Positions 1 through 8,704 of a DNA stretch of 64,000 bases are shown in pieces; the first letter of the stretch is position 1; each line of letters opens with the position of its first letter. Below the pieces are notes generated by a model that was not told where the DNA came from, ran no database searches, and saw nothing but the letters and a program-made list of their open reading frames with translations. The stretch is from Alterisphingorhabdus sp038748365 (GTDB taxonomy: Bacteria > Pseudomonadota > Alphaproteobacteria > Sphingomonadales > Sphingomonadaceae). Both the position numbers and the translations under genes were made by a program. Location: NCBI GenBank assembly GCA_038748365.1, contig JBCDIZ010000009.1, positions 71,246-135,245 on the forward strand, read 5' to 3'.

Positions 1-442
1 TCTTGCAGTCCAGCTTGCGCAGCCGGTATCCCAAAGGGATGAGATGATAATCATGCACCCACACCGCGTCATCGGGTTCGATCAGCGGCAGGACGGTATC
101 GGCAAAGCGGTTATTTACCCGCTCATAGCCCTCGCCAAAGCTGCGCTCATATTCCGCGAGATCAATGCGATAGTGGAATAGCGGCCAAAGCGTGCGGTTG
201 GCAAAGCCGTTATAATATTCATCGACATCCTGCTCATCGAGATCAATCGTTGCGGTGCGCACACCGCCATGTTCCTCAATATTGAGATGACCGGTGAACT
301 GCTCGACGCGCTGGCCCGACCAGCCAAACCACAGGCCATTATTCTGTCGCAAGGCAGAGTTGAGCGCCACCGCCAGCCCGCCTTGGGCGCCACCCTGTTT
401 CCATTTGGAAACCCGGTTGGAGATGACGACCAATCGGCTCAT
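1..442 (-). CDS. otsA: Trehalose-6-phosphate synthase, partial (C-terminus outside window)
   Basis: Makes trehalose 6-phosphate from UDP-glucose and glucose 6-phosphate in the cytoplasm. About 147 N-terminal residues are visible, starting MSRLVVISNRV, then the glucose-6-phosphate loop (KQGGAQGGLAVAL), NGLWFGWSG, and the VWVHDYHLIPLGYRLRK stretch typical of GT20 enzymes. The reading frame runs off the left edge of the window, so the gene is cut by the window and not broken. The ATG lies 13 bases after the stop of the GH15 gene, so it is probably the last gene of an operon ggt-otsB-GH15-otsA. The family call is secure. Confidence 0.93.
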   Translation of the reverse strand, partial: MSRLVVISNRVSKWKQGGAQGGLAVALNSALRQNNGLWFGWSGQRVEQFTGHLNIEEHGGVRTATIDLDEQDVDEYYNGFANRTLWPLFHYRIDLAEYERSFGEGYERVNNRFADTVLPLIEPDDAVWVHDYHLIPLGYRLRKLDCK

Positions 443-455
443 TTCGGTTTTCTGC

Positions 456-2282
456 TCATCGCAATTCGCTCCATGGTCGGCTCAACAACACCGCGCAATT
501 GATGATCCCCACCAGCGAATAGGTTTGCGGATAATTGCCCCATAGCTCCCCGGTTGCCGGGTCGATATCCTCAGACAATAAACCGGCCGCCGTGCGCCGC
601 GCCAGCATTTCCTCAAAAAGATGCCGCGCCTCGGTTTCGCGGCCCGACAGGTGCAACGCCTCGATTAGCCAGAAAGTGCAGACATTGAACGCGGTTTGCG
701 GCATGCCGAAATCATCTTCGGCGGCATAGCGCAGCATATGATTGCCGCGCCGCAGCGCCTCTTCCAGCGTCGTCAATGTACTGCGGAATTTGGGGTCATT
801 GGCGTCGAGAAAGCGCAGATCGAGCAGCTGCAACAGGCTGGCATCGCGGTCATCGCCGTCAAATGTCGCCGATAATGCCTCGCTTTCCTCATTCCACGCC
901 TGTTTGAGGATCGCGTCTTTCATTGTTGACGCGCGCCGCGCCCAATGTTGTGCCCGCTCTTCCAGCGCCAGCATATTGGCGACATTGGCTAATCGATCAC
1001 AGGCGGCCCAGCACATCACCGCAGAATAGGTATGGACATGCTCGCGCGTGCGCAGCTCCCACAACCCGGCATCTGGCTTGTCATAAACCTCCCAGGCAAG
1101 TTCTCCGACCAGCTCCAGCGCTTCGAAATCCTCTTCCCCCGACATGCGCAACAGCCTGTGGTCCCAGAATGCCTGCGCCGAGGATAGCACGATCTGGCCA
1201 TAGGCGTCATGCTGGGTCTGGCTATAGGCCTGATTGCCGACGCGCACCGGACCCATGCCGCGATAGCCGGGCAAATGCTCAGCCTCAGTCTCGTCGAGCT
1301 CGGCATGTCCGAGCACACCATAAAGCGGCTGGATATGGCCGTCGGTGGCATTGTCGACAATGTTGCGCAGATATTCGAGATAGGATTCGAGCACATCCAG
1401 CGCGCCGATCCGGTTCAGCGCCTCAACCGTGTAATAGGCATCGCGGATCCAGCAATAGCGATAGTCCCAATTGCGGCCACTATCGGCATGTTCGGGGATG
1501 GAGGTGGTCATCGCCGCCACGATCGCGCCGCTATCTTCATGTTGGCAAAGCTTCAGTGTGATCGCCGAGCGGATGACTTCCTGCTGCCATTCAGCCGGGA
1601 TTGCCAGCGTACGCACCCAGCGCTGCCAGCTATAGATGGTGTCGGTCATCATCTTCGAGACGGTCTCGCCGAGCGGGCCGACAAAACTCTCATCCGGGCC
1701 AAAGAAGAAATGCAGATTACGCTCAACCCGGAAGCTGTTTTCGACCGAGATATGGCCTATAGGGGCATCGGTGCTGAGCCGCATATTCATTGCCGCCAGC
1801 GGATAGCGGATATGGTTGGAGCCGAAGGAGAGTTTCGGCCTTTCCCGGCCCCAGCTCGACAGCGGCCGCAGTTTCACCTTGATACGCGGTGACCCTGATA
1901 CCGGGCGGACGATGCGGGCAAAGGCAGTGGGGCGATAAATCCGCCCACGCTGGGCGCGGCGGGGGCAGAAATCGAATATGTCAATTGTGCTGCCATTGCT
2001 GTCAGTCTTACGCGTGCGCAGCACCGGCGTGTTGCGGATATATTCCTGCTCGATAGAAACGCAGCCTTCCAGGTCAATGCTCCAGAAACCCTTGGCCTGT
2101 TCATCGGCAAAATCATCGGTGTTGAGCAGGGCGCAAAAGGCGGGATCACCATCAATACGCGGCAAGCAGCCCCAGATCAGCCGCGCTTCGCTGTCGATCA
2201 GCGCCGAGGCCTGGCAATTGCCAATCGGCCATAGCTCCAGATTGCGTTGTTGCATGGCATTGGGCGCGGTTGCTGCGCTCAC
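456..2282 (-). CDS. GH15 family glycoside hydrolase (glucoamylase/trehalase-like)
   Basis: A 608-residue cytoplasmic protein of glycoside hydrolase family 15. Visible marks are the N-terminal beta domain (IGNCQASALIDSEARLIWGC), the (alpha/alpha)6 barrel with RNWDYRYCWIRDAYY, and the C-terminal LLSEDIDPATGELWGNYPQTYS stretch holding the catalytic Glu. No signal peptide is seen. It starts at GTG, overlapping the otsB stop by four bases, which points to translational coupling. Lying between otsB and otsA, it probably hydrolyses trehalose or a related alpha-glucoside, as GH15 trehalases in other bacteria do. The exact substrate is inferred from position. An ATG nine codons downstream is the alternative start. 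Confidence 0.88.
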   Translation of the reverse strand: MSAATAPNAMQQRNLELWPIGNCQASALIDSEARLIWGCLPRIDGDPAFCALLNTDDFADEQAKGFWSIDLEGCVSIEQEYIRNTPVLRTRKTDSNGSTIDIFDFCPRRAQRGRIYRPTAFARIVRPVSGSPRIKVKLRPLSSWGRERPKLSFGSNHIRYPLAAMNMRLSTDAPIGHISVENSFRVERNLHFFFGPDESFVGPLGETVSKMMTDTIYSWQRWVRTLAIPAEWQQEVIRSAITLKLCQHEDSGAIVAAMTTSIPEHADSGRNWDYRYCWIRDAYYTVEALNRIGALDVLESYLEYLRNIVDNATDGHIQPLYGVLGHAELDETEAEHLPGYRGMGPVRVGNQAYSQTQHDAYGQIVLSSAQAFWDHRLLRMSGEEDFEALELVGELAWEVYDKPDAGLWELRTREHVHTYSAVMCWAACDRLANVANMLALEERAQHWARRASTMKDAILKQAWNEESEALSATFDGDDRDASLLQLLDLRFLDANDPKFRSTLTTLEEALRRGNHMLRYAAEDDFGMPQTAFNVCTFWLIEALHLSGRETEARHLFEEMLARRTAAGLLSEDIDPATGELWGNYPQTYSLVGIINCAVLLSRPWSELR

Positions 2283-3034
2283 AAATGTGTCCCCTGTTCT
2301 GCATCTGCGGCAAACGCCATGAGATAATCGTGCACGGCGTCTACATCTTCTAAGCCATAGCTTGCATGGCTTTGGTCTGAAACGCCAACTTTAATTCCAA
2401 AGCCGCCCAAAGCTGTAGCGGCGCGAAAGCCATCTTCATCGGTGACATCATCGCCGATAAACACCGGACGTCCCAAGCTAAAAGGCTCCTGCTGCATTAA
2501 GGTGGTGAGCGCCACGCCCTTATCGGCATTATCGGCGCGCATTTCATAAAGCATCTTGCCCGGATGGACAGACAGGCCAAAGCGCGCGGCCATATCATAG
2601 GCCTGCTCCTTACAGGTTTCGGCCAGTTGCGGCGCCAGCCGATAGTGCAGCCCGATACCCAATGCCTTTTGCTCGATCAGCACGCCTTCATGCTGTGCCG
2701 CAAAGTCATGCAGCTTAGCTTGAGCCTGCTCCAAACCCTCGTTTCGCAACGGCGCTGCAACAGGCCGGCCGGGCAGGGCGATTTCTGCACCATGGCTGCC
2801 AGAAAGGGTGATAGTATCAAGGCCAAACTTGCCTCTCAGGCCCGCCACATCGCGCCCGGAGATAATCGCCACTCGGCCCTGCAGAGCATGGCTCAGCTTG
2901 GCCAATAGCGCTCTGGCTCTCGGCGGCACCACTACCGCATCGGGTGTCTCGGCCAGCGCTACCAATGTCCCGTCAAAATCGAGAAACAAAGATGCCCCAT
3001 GAAGCAGATTATGCGGTGGCTGCACTAATCGCAT
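2279..3034 (-). CDS. otsB: Trehalose-6-phosphate phosphatase
   Basis: Removes phosphate from trehalose 6-phosphate, the second step of the OtsAB route. It is a HAD-superfamily protein of about 251 residues: motif I LFLDFDGTLVAL with the nucleophile Asp, motif II in VAIISGRDVAGL, and motif III/IV in VFIGDDVTDEDGF. The ATG at 3034 gives an N-terminus like other OtsB proteins (MRLVQPP then GASLFLDFDGTL). A longer TTG start at 3070 would overlap the ggt stop and remains possible. The end overlaps the GH15 start by four bases. Confidence 0.92.
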   Translation of the reverse strand: MRLVQPPHNLLHGASLFLDFDGTLVALAETPDAVVVPPRARALLAKLSHALQGRVAIISGRDVAGLRGKFGLDTITLSGSHGAEIALPGRPVAAPLRNEGLEQAQAKLHDFAAQHEGVLIEQKALGIGLHYRLAPQLAETCKEQAYDMAARFGLSVHPGKMLYEMRADNADKGVALTTLMQQEPFSLGRPVFIGDDVTDEDGFRAATALGGFGIKVGVSDQSHASYGLEDVDAVHDYLMAFAADAEQGTHL

Positions 3035-3066
3035 GCAATCGATACTCTGCCCGGCTATCGCGCCGT

Positions 3067-4860
3067 TCAATAACCCAGCGCCTGCCCGTCTTTGCGCATC
3101 TCGGTCGCACCATGATAGACGCCGCTTTCCGGGTCGCGGATAATCGCCTGATAGCCGCCGAACATCACGCCGTTGCTAACCACATTGACATTATGCCCCA
3201 TGGCTTTCAGCCGCGCGATGGTTGCTTCTGAAATACCCGGCTCAACATTGAGTGTGCCCAGCAGATCGGCATCTCGTGTATTCAGCACGTCAGTAGGCGC
3301 GCGCCCACCGTCATGGTTGAGCCGTGCCGCATCACCCGCTTCCTGCAGGTTCATGCCATAATCGACAATATTGACCATCACCTGCACATGCCCCTGTGGC
3401 TGCATGCCGCCGCCCATCAGGCCGAAGGACATATAGGGCTGGCCATCCTTTTTCATAAAGGCCGGAATAATCGTCTGAAACGGCCGTTTCCCTGGCGCAT
3501 AGACATTGGGGTGATCGGGATCGAGCGAATAGAGCTCGCCACGATCCTGAAACATAAAGCCCAGCCCATCGGGCGTGAGGCCACTGCCCATGCCGCGATA
3601 ATTGGACTGGATCAGTGAGACCATCATGCCGTTCTTGTCGGCGACGGTGAGATAAGTGGTGTCACCTTCGCCTTCCAACTTGGGCTCACCGGGGCCAAAG
3701 GCGGGCGAAGCCTTTTTTGGGTCGATCAGGGCAAAACGTTCGCGGCCATATTCATCGCTTAACAGCCAATCCAGAGGCGCAGGCGACATATCCGGGTCGG
3801 CATAGAAGCGCGCGACATCCTCAAAGGCGAGCCGCTTGGCCTCGGTAATATAATGCAGCACCTCGGCGCTGCCGCGCGGATATTGCGCGAGATCGATATT
3901 TTTGAGGATGTTGGCCATTTGCAGCGCGGCAAAACCCTGCGAATTGGGTGGTAGTTCGCATAGTTCAAACCCCTTGCGATAACTGACGCAACCCGGCTCC
4001 ACCCATTTGCTGCTATGCGCGGCAAAATCCTCATAGCGCAGATTGCCGCCAACACGGCGCATATAAGCATCCATTGTCCGGGCAATTTCGCCTTTATAAA
4101 AAGCATCGCGCCCGCCTTCTGCAATCAGGCTCAGGGTCTTGCCAAGATCGGGGTTTTTGAAAATCTCGCCGGCCTTGGGCGCGCCATTGGCGAACCAGGT
4201 GGCGCGGGCGTTGGAAAAGTCACCGATCATTGCCTCATTGCGCTCAAAAGCGCGCAAATTGCGGCTGAAATAATAGGCGATCACCGGCGATACCGGATGG
4301 CCCTCATTGGCATAGCCAATCGCGGGGGCGAGGATGTCCGCCATGGGCAGCTTGCCGAATTTGCCATGCAGTTCAAACCAGCCATCCACCGTGCCCGGCA
4401 CGGTGATCGGTAGCGGCCCCAGCGGAGGGATACTGGTCCGCCCGCCCAGCTGGTCGATAAATTCGGCATAGGATGTACCCATCGCGCTTTTGCCTGAGCC
4501 GTTCAGACCGTAGAGCTTTTGCGTCTTCGGGTCCCAGATAATAGCAAACAGATCGCCGCCAATGCCATTGCCTGTCGGCTCCATCAGCCCCAGCGCCGCA
4601 TTGGCGGCAATCGCCGCATCCACCGCGCTGCCGCCTTTTTTGAGGATATCTATCGCAATCTGACTGGCTAGCGGATGCGCGGTCGCGGCGATGCCATGTT
4701 CGGCATAGACCGGGCTGCGCGACCAACTTTGCCCTACTGGCCGTCCCCCGGCCCCTATCTCCAGCTTCGGTTCTGCGTCGCTCGCCTTTTCCTCCTGCGC
4801 AGCGGCAGGCGTGGACAACAGAGAAAAGGCGCAGAGAAGAGGCAGAAGAGAGAGACGCAT
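3067..4860 (-). CDS. ggt: Gamma-glutamyltransferase precursor
   Basis: A periplasmic N-terminal nucleophile hydrolase that cleaves gamma-glutamyl amides such as glutathione. The ATG at 4860 is preceded by AGGAT and opens a clear Sec signal peptide (MRLSLLPLLCAFSLLSTPAAAQ); an in-frame start 19 codons upstream would spoil it. The large-subunit part has NGIGGDLFAI. The autoprocessing and nucleophile Thr is Thr401 in EGDTTYLTVAD. The small subunit has the ELPPNSQG and GLMGGGMQPQGHVQ stretches. Length of about 597 residues is normal. It heads the trehalose operon, with only a few bases or an overlap before otsB; no functional link is obvious. Confidence 0.93.
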   Translation of the reverse strand: MRLSLLPLLCAFSLLSTPAAAQEEKASDAEPKLEIGAGGRPVGQSWSRSPVYAEHGIAATAHPLASQIAIDILKKGGSAVDAAIAANAALGLMEPTGNGIGGDLFAIIWDPKTQKLYGLNGSGKSAMGTSYAEFIDQLGGRTSIPPLGPLPITVPGTVDGWFELHGKFGKLPMADILAPAIGYANEGHPVSPVIAYYFSRNLRAFERNEAMIGDFSNARATWFANGAPKAGEIFKNPDLGKTLSLIAEGGRDAFYKGEIARTMDAYMRRVGGNLRYEDFAAHSSKWVEPGCVSYRKGFELCELPPNSQGFAALQMANILKNIDLAQYPRGSAEVLHYITEAKRLAFEDVARFYADPDMSPAPLDWLLSDEYGRERFALIDPKKASPAFGPGEPKLEGEGDTTYLTVADKNGMMVSLIQSNYRGMGSGLTPDGLGFMFQDRGELYSLDPDHPNVYAPGKRPFQTIIPAFMKKDGQPYMSFGLMGGGMQPQGHVQVMVNIVDYGMNLQEAGDAARLNHDGGRAPTDVLNTRDADLLGTLNVEPGISEATIARLKAMGHNVNVVSNGVMFGGYQAIIRDPESGVYHGATEMRKDGQALGY

Positions 4861-4997
4861 ATCGCTATCATCCTGAAAGCTGTGAGATAAGAACCGCAGT
4901 ACCCTAGCCCATTCCATCCGCTTGCCAAGGCCTTATTGCCGCTCTGACAACAGCGCTTGATCTTTACAGCTGTCCAGAAAATTGTACGCTTGCTTTG

Positions 4998-5705
4998 ATG
5001 CATCCGTTCGAGTTTCTTGTCGTGCTGCATGTCATTGCAGGCACAATTGGCCTGATTTCTTTTTGGGTGCCGATCATCGCGCGCAAAGGCGCCAAGCCGC
5101 ATCGCAAATGGGGGCGCATTGCCTGCTATGCTTTTATGGCTGCCGGGGCGTTGGCGATCGCCATGGCATTGCTCTCACTTTATGGCCCTGAAGAGCGTAT
5201 CCCCTCAATTACCGACAGAGAATTGTTTGCCGGGCTGTTCGGCTGGTTCATGCTCTATCTTGGCCTGCTCACCATCGGTTTTGCCGATTATGGCCTGGCG
5301 GTGGTGAAGCATGGCCGCAAACGCATCGCATTGCGCGCGCTGCGCTACCAGCTGGTGATGTTGGCGGTCATCCTTTCGGGCATATGGTGTGCCTATTTTG
5401 GCTTTCGTGTCGAGCATCCGCTGATGGTCCTCGTCGCCGCTGTCGGCCTTGTCGCCATGGCATTGCAACTCCGCTTTGTCTGGCGCAGCAGCAAACCTCC
5501 GGCCACCGCCTATATAGGCGAGCACTTCCGCGCCCTGCTGGGCATGGGCATTTCGGCTTATACGGCTTTTCTCTCGGTCGGGCTGATCCGCCTGATCCCG
5601 GAACAAGTATTCAATCCACTGATCTGGACCGGGCCCAGCATTATCGGTGTCGCACTGATTATCTATTTCACTATCCAGGCAAACCAGAAACGCGGCGCCC
5701 GCTAA
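4998..5705 (+). CDS. Polytopic membrane protein, DUF2306-like
   Basis: A protein of 235 residues with about seven hydrophobic helices. It starts HPFEFLVVLHVIAGTIGLISF, with a conserved-looking KPHRKWGRIACYAFMAAG stretch after helix 1, which resembles DUF2306-type membrane proteins of unknown function. A TTG directly before the ATG could also start translation. No strong ribosome binding site is visible. It is transcribed away from ggt and lies 68 bases upstream of ndh in the same direction, so the two may be cotranscribed. No catalytic motif was recognised. Confidence 0.75.
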   Translation: MHPFEFLVVLHVIAGTIGLISFWVPIIARKGAKPHRKWGRIACYAFMAAGALAIAMALLSLYGPEERIPSITDRELFAGLFGWFMLYLGLLTIGFADYGLAVVKHGRKRIALRALRYQLVMLAVILSGIWCAYFGFRVEHPLMVLVAAVGLVAMALQLRFVWRSSKPPATAYIGEHFRALLGMGISAYTAFLSVGLIRLIPEQVFNPLIWTGPSIIGVALIIYFTIQANQKRGAR

Positions 5706-5773
5706 TTCAGCCTTTGGAACAAACCTGCCCATAATGCGCTGTTATCCTGAGCTGGCAAAGCCAAAGGGGACAG

Positions 5774-7087
5774 ATGAGCAAGCGCAAAACACAGATTGTC
5801 GTCGTCGGTGGCGGCGCTGGCGGGCTGGAATTAGTGCGTAAGCTAGGCTCCAGATATGGCCGCAAAGACCATGATATCATCCTCGTCGACTGCAACCTTA
5901 CTCATGTCTGGAAGCCATTACTGCATGAGGTCGCCGCCGGATCGCTCGATGCCAATATGGACGAGGTCGGCTATGGCGGCCATGCGGTGCGTTGGGGCTA
6001 TCGCTTCTTCCATGGCGCGCTGGAAAAGATCGATCGCGATAAACAGCAAATCATCACTTCGCCGCTGCTCGATGACAAAGGCGAGGAGATTATCGGCCGC
6101 CATGTCATCCGTTATGATTATCTGGTGCTGGCCTTTGGCGGCATTTCCAATGATTTTGGTGTGCCGGGCGTTCGCGAGCATTCCCATTTTCTTGAGCATC
6201 GCGGCCATGCCGACGGATTTCGGCAGCGGTTGCTCAATGCCTGTCTGCGCGCCAATCATGCGCACCAGACGGGCAAGGGCGATGCCGATGTGCGCATCTG
6301 CATTATCGGCGCTGGAGCCACCGGCGTGGAACTGGCCGCCGAATTATATAATGCCGCCAGTTCGTTGCGCACTTACGGTTTGGAAGTGTTTGATGAAGAC
6401 AAGCTCAAGGTGACGTTGCTTGAAGCCGGACCGCGCATATTGCCCCAGCTTGATGAAGACCTGGCCGGGACAGCGCATCATGAGCTGGAGCGGCTGGGCG
6501 TTGAGGTGCAACCGTCGACCCAGGTAACCGCTGTGCATGCCGATCATGTTGAGACCAAATCGGGCGATCGCATAGAAGCCGATCTGATTGTCTGGGCCGC
6601 TGGCATCAAAGGGTCGGATGGCGTTGCGCAAATGAGCGACCTGGAACTCAACCGGCTGGACCAGTTTATCGTGCGCCCGACATTGCAGACGACAAAGGAC
6701 GACCGGATATTCGCCCTAGGCGATTGCGCCTCGTGCCTTTTACCGGGCGATGAAAAACCGATCCCGCCCCGCGCCCAGTCGGCGCATCAGATGGCCAGCC
6801 TGGTGTTCGACAATCTGGTCCGCGCGCAACAGAGCAAGCCGTTAAAGGACTTTGTCTATCGCGACCGCGGGTCATTGGTTTCCTTAAGCCGCTTTTCCGC
6901 ATTGGGCAGCCTGATGGGCAATCTCGTCGGCGGCCGTATGGCGATAGAGGGTCGTCTCGCGCGTTGGGCCTATCAATCGCTCTACCGCCTGCATCTGCTG
7001 GCGATTCATGGCTATGTGCGCGGCATCATGCTGATCATAATCGGCCGGGTAAACCAGATCGTCCGACCCAAATTCAAGCTGCATTAG
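5774..7087 (+). CDS. ndh: Type II NADH dehydrogenase (NDH-2)
   Basis: A single-subunit flavoprotein that passes electrons from NADH to quinone at the inner membrane face without pumping protons. It has 437 residues: an N-terminal FAD site (IVVVGGGAGGLELVRKLG), a second Rossmann motif for NADH (ICIIGAGATGVELAAELYN, about residues 175-195), the second FAD motif (IFALGDCAS), and an amphipathic C-terminus (LLAIHGYVRGIMLIIIGRVNQ) that fits membrane attachment. Length and motifs fit the NDH-2 family. It is the last backbone gene before the first IS6 remnant. Confidence 0.92.
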   Translation: MSKRKTQIVVVGGGAGGLELVRKLGSRYGRKDHDIILVDCNLTHVWKPLLHEVAAGSLDANMDEVGYGGHAVRWGYRFFHGALEKIDRDKQQIITSPLLDDKGEEIIGRHVIRYDYLVLAFGGISNDFGVPGVREHSHFLEHRGHADGFRQRLLNACLRANHAHQTGKGDADVRICIIGAGATGVELAAELYNAASSLRTYGLEVFDEDKLKVTLLEAGPRILPQLDEDLAGTAHHELERLGVEVQPSTQVTAVHADHVETKSGDRIEADLIVWAAGIKGSDGVAQMSDLELNRLDQFIVRPTLQTTKDDRIFALGDCASCLLPGDEKPIPPRAQSAHQMASLVFDNLVRAQQSKPLKDFVYRDRGSLVSLSRFSALGSLMGNLVGGRMAIEGRLARWAYQSLYRLHLLAIHGYVRGIMLIIIGRVNQIVRPKFKLH

Positions 7088-7175
7088 GACAGTGTTGGAC
7101 TTTTCCAACGGATTATCCAACAAAACCAGCTTTGCCTATGCGGCACAGGTGTGAACTTAGCATAAATAAAATGAC

Positions 7176-7291
7176 GGTGTTGTCGGTCTAATGTGAACTA
7201 GTCTCTGGTAGGCATGAAGCCTACTATCCTCGCCACTTCTCAGGCCATGAGATTTTGCTACTCCGCTGTGGAATGGATCGGGGTGGTTTAG
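7176..7291 (-). mobile_element. Eroded end of an IS6-family element (copy A)
   Basis: About 116 bases match the ends of the copies at 27304 and 63291: GGTGTTGTCGGTCTAA, a spacer, then the transposase C-terminus read on the minus strand as TAE*QNLMA with its stop at 7240-7242. The stop lies 64 bases from the element tip in all three copies. The Trp codon of the AEWQ motif is mutated to TAG, and nothing upstream of the last codons survives. It is a dead remnant marking the left edge of the 7-27 kb cluster. Confidence 0.75.
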
Positions 7292-7366
7292 CTTTTGATT
7301 TGGGGTTTAAAGGAGACCCAATATAAAATCTGCAGTCTGACAAGCCTCAGCTCGCTTAAGCGCCCT

Positions 7367-8599
7367 CTAGACTCGCTCGATAATCGTGGCGGGTGCCATG
7401 CCGCCACCGGTGCACATTGTTGCCATTCCGATATTGAGGTCGCGCCGTTCGAGTTCATCGAGAAGGGTGCCGAGAATGACAGCTCCGGTTACGCCAATCG
7501 GATGTCCCAAAGCGATGGCCCCGCCGTTGACGTTTACAATCTCGGGATCGATATCGAGGTCGCGCATAAACTTGATCGGGATCGCTGCAAAGGCTTCGTT
7601 CACCTCGAACAGGTCGATATCCGAAACAGCCATCCCGGCGCGCTTGAGGCATGCCTCGGCAGCAGGAGTAGGCGCTGTCAGCATAAGTGTCGGCGAAGCA
7701 CCGGCATTCGCGCTCATCCGGATCTTCGCTCGTGGTGTCCAGCCTTGCGCCTTTGCATAGCCGGGGGAAGCCAAGAGTAGCGCAGCAGCACCATCGACTA
7801 CTCCGGATGAGTTGCCCGCGTGGTGAACGTGATCAATTTCCATGCCGGTATAGACAGCTTCAACAAGAGCGCGGAACGTTGAGCCTTGCTCGTCCAGCGG
7901 CGTATCAATAATGCGCGGGAAGACCGGTTCAAGTGCCGATAGCCCTTCCATCGTGGTGGCTGGGCGTGGGTATTCCTCATGGTCGAGAGCAACCGAGCCG
8001 TCTTCGTTGTGAACCGAGATTGTTGAGCGATTGAAGCGGCCCTCGTCAATCGCCTTCGCGGCCCGGACCTGGCTTTCCAGTCCAAGCTTGTCGACGTCTT
8101 CGCGGGTGATGCCTTCAAGCGTTGCGATCATGTCCGCCGAGACGCCTTGATGGGGCTGCGGAACGGCTTTGCGCAGCCGCATATTGTCGCCATCGATGAA
8201 GGTATTAACCAGCCCGGAGCTTGCCAGATAGGACATGGATTCTACACCGCCAGCGACGACGCAATCCTGCATACCCGACATGATGCCCATCGCTCCCAGA
8301 TTCACTGCGGTGAGCGCCGACCCGCAAAAGCGATCAAGGGTCACGCCACAGGCGTTGTCATCCCAGCCAGCATCAAGAACCGCCATCCGCGCGATGCAGC
8401 AGGACTGCTTGCCGCGTTGTTCTCCGCATCCAGCAAGCACATCATCAACCTCGGCAGTGTTTATGGCATTGCGCTGTTGGAGCGCCTTGAGCGTGGAGGA
8501 AAACAGAATTTGCGGATGGAGATGCGCGAGCGCACCCTTGCCGGGTTTTCCGATCCCTCGGAATGTTCTGACGGAGTCAATAATCCAGACCTCTGGCAC
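7367..8599 (-). CDS. Thiolase (acetyl-CoA acyltransferase type)
   Basis: A thiolase of 410 residues expected to cleave a 3-ketoacyl-CoA with CoA. The acyl-carrying cysteine is Cys92 in DRFCGSAL; the second active-site region is EVNEAFAAIPIKF; the His motif is ALGHPIGVTG; the second catalytic Cys is in MCTGGGMAPATIIERV at the end. It starts at GTG behind GAGAGG. It is the second gene of a minus-strand unit with the SCP-x-type thiolase at 8705, 105 bases upstream. The substrate is unknown; the neighbours suggest the last step of a CoA-linked ring or side-chain degradation. Confidence 0.9.
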   Translation of the reverse strand: MPEVWIIDSVRTFRGIGKPGKGALAHLHPQILFSSTLKALQQRNAINTAEVDDVLAGCGEQRGKQSCCIARMAVLDAGWDDNACGVTLDRFCGSALTAVNLGAMGIMSGMQDCVVAGGVESMSYLASSGLVNTFIDGDNMRLRKAVPQPHQGVSADMIATLEGITREDVDKLGLESQVRAAKAIDEGRFNRSTISVHNEDGSVALDHEEYPRPATTMEGLSALEPVFPRIIDTPLDEQGSTFRALVEAVYTGMEIDHVHHAGNSSGVVDGAAALLLASPGYAKAQGWTPRAKIRMSANAGASPTLMLTAPTPAAEACLKRAGMAVSDIDLFEVNEAFAAIPIKFMRDLDIDPEIVNVNGGAIALGHPIGVTGAVILGTLLDELERRDLNIGMATMCTGGGMAPATIIERV

Positions 8600-8704
8600 G
8601 CGACCTCTCTGTTGATGTTCGAGTTTTTCGCTACTGGGGGCAGGCGCGGTGATCTGCGCGCGGTTTTTCCTCCACAGACCTAAGCTGACAGGAGGGAGAA
8701 CCTG

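Noticed and set aside
923..1561. Long Arg/Pro/His-rich open frame opposite the GH15 gene
   Set aside because: It lies antisense to a well-supported gene, has no family resemblance and its composition is that of a shadow frame in GC-rich DNA.
7095..7115. GTTGGA-CTTT-TCCAAC hairpin after ndh as terminator
   Set aside because: A six-base stem without a following T-run; too weak to annotate.
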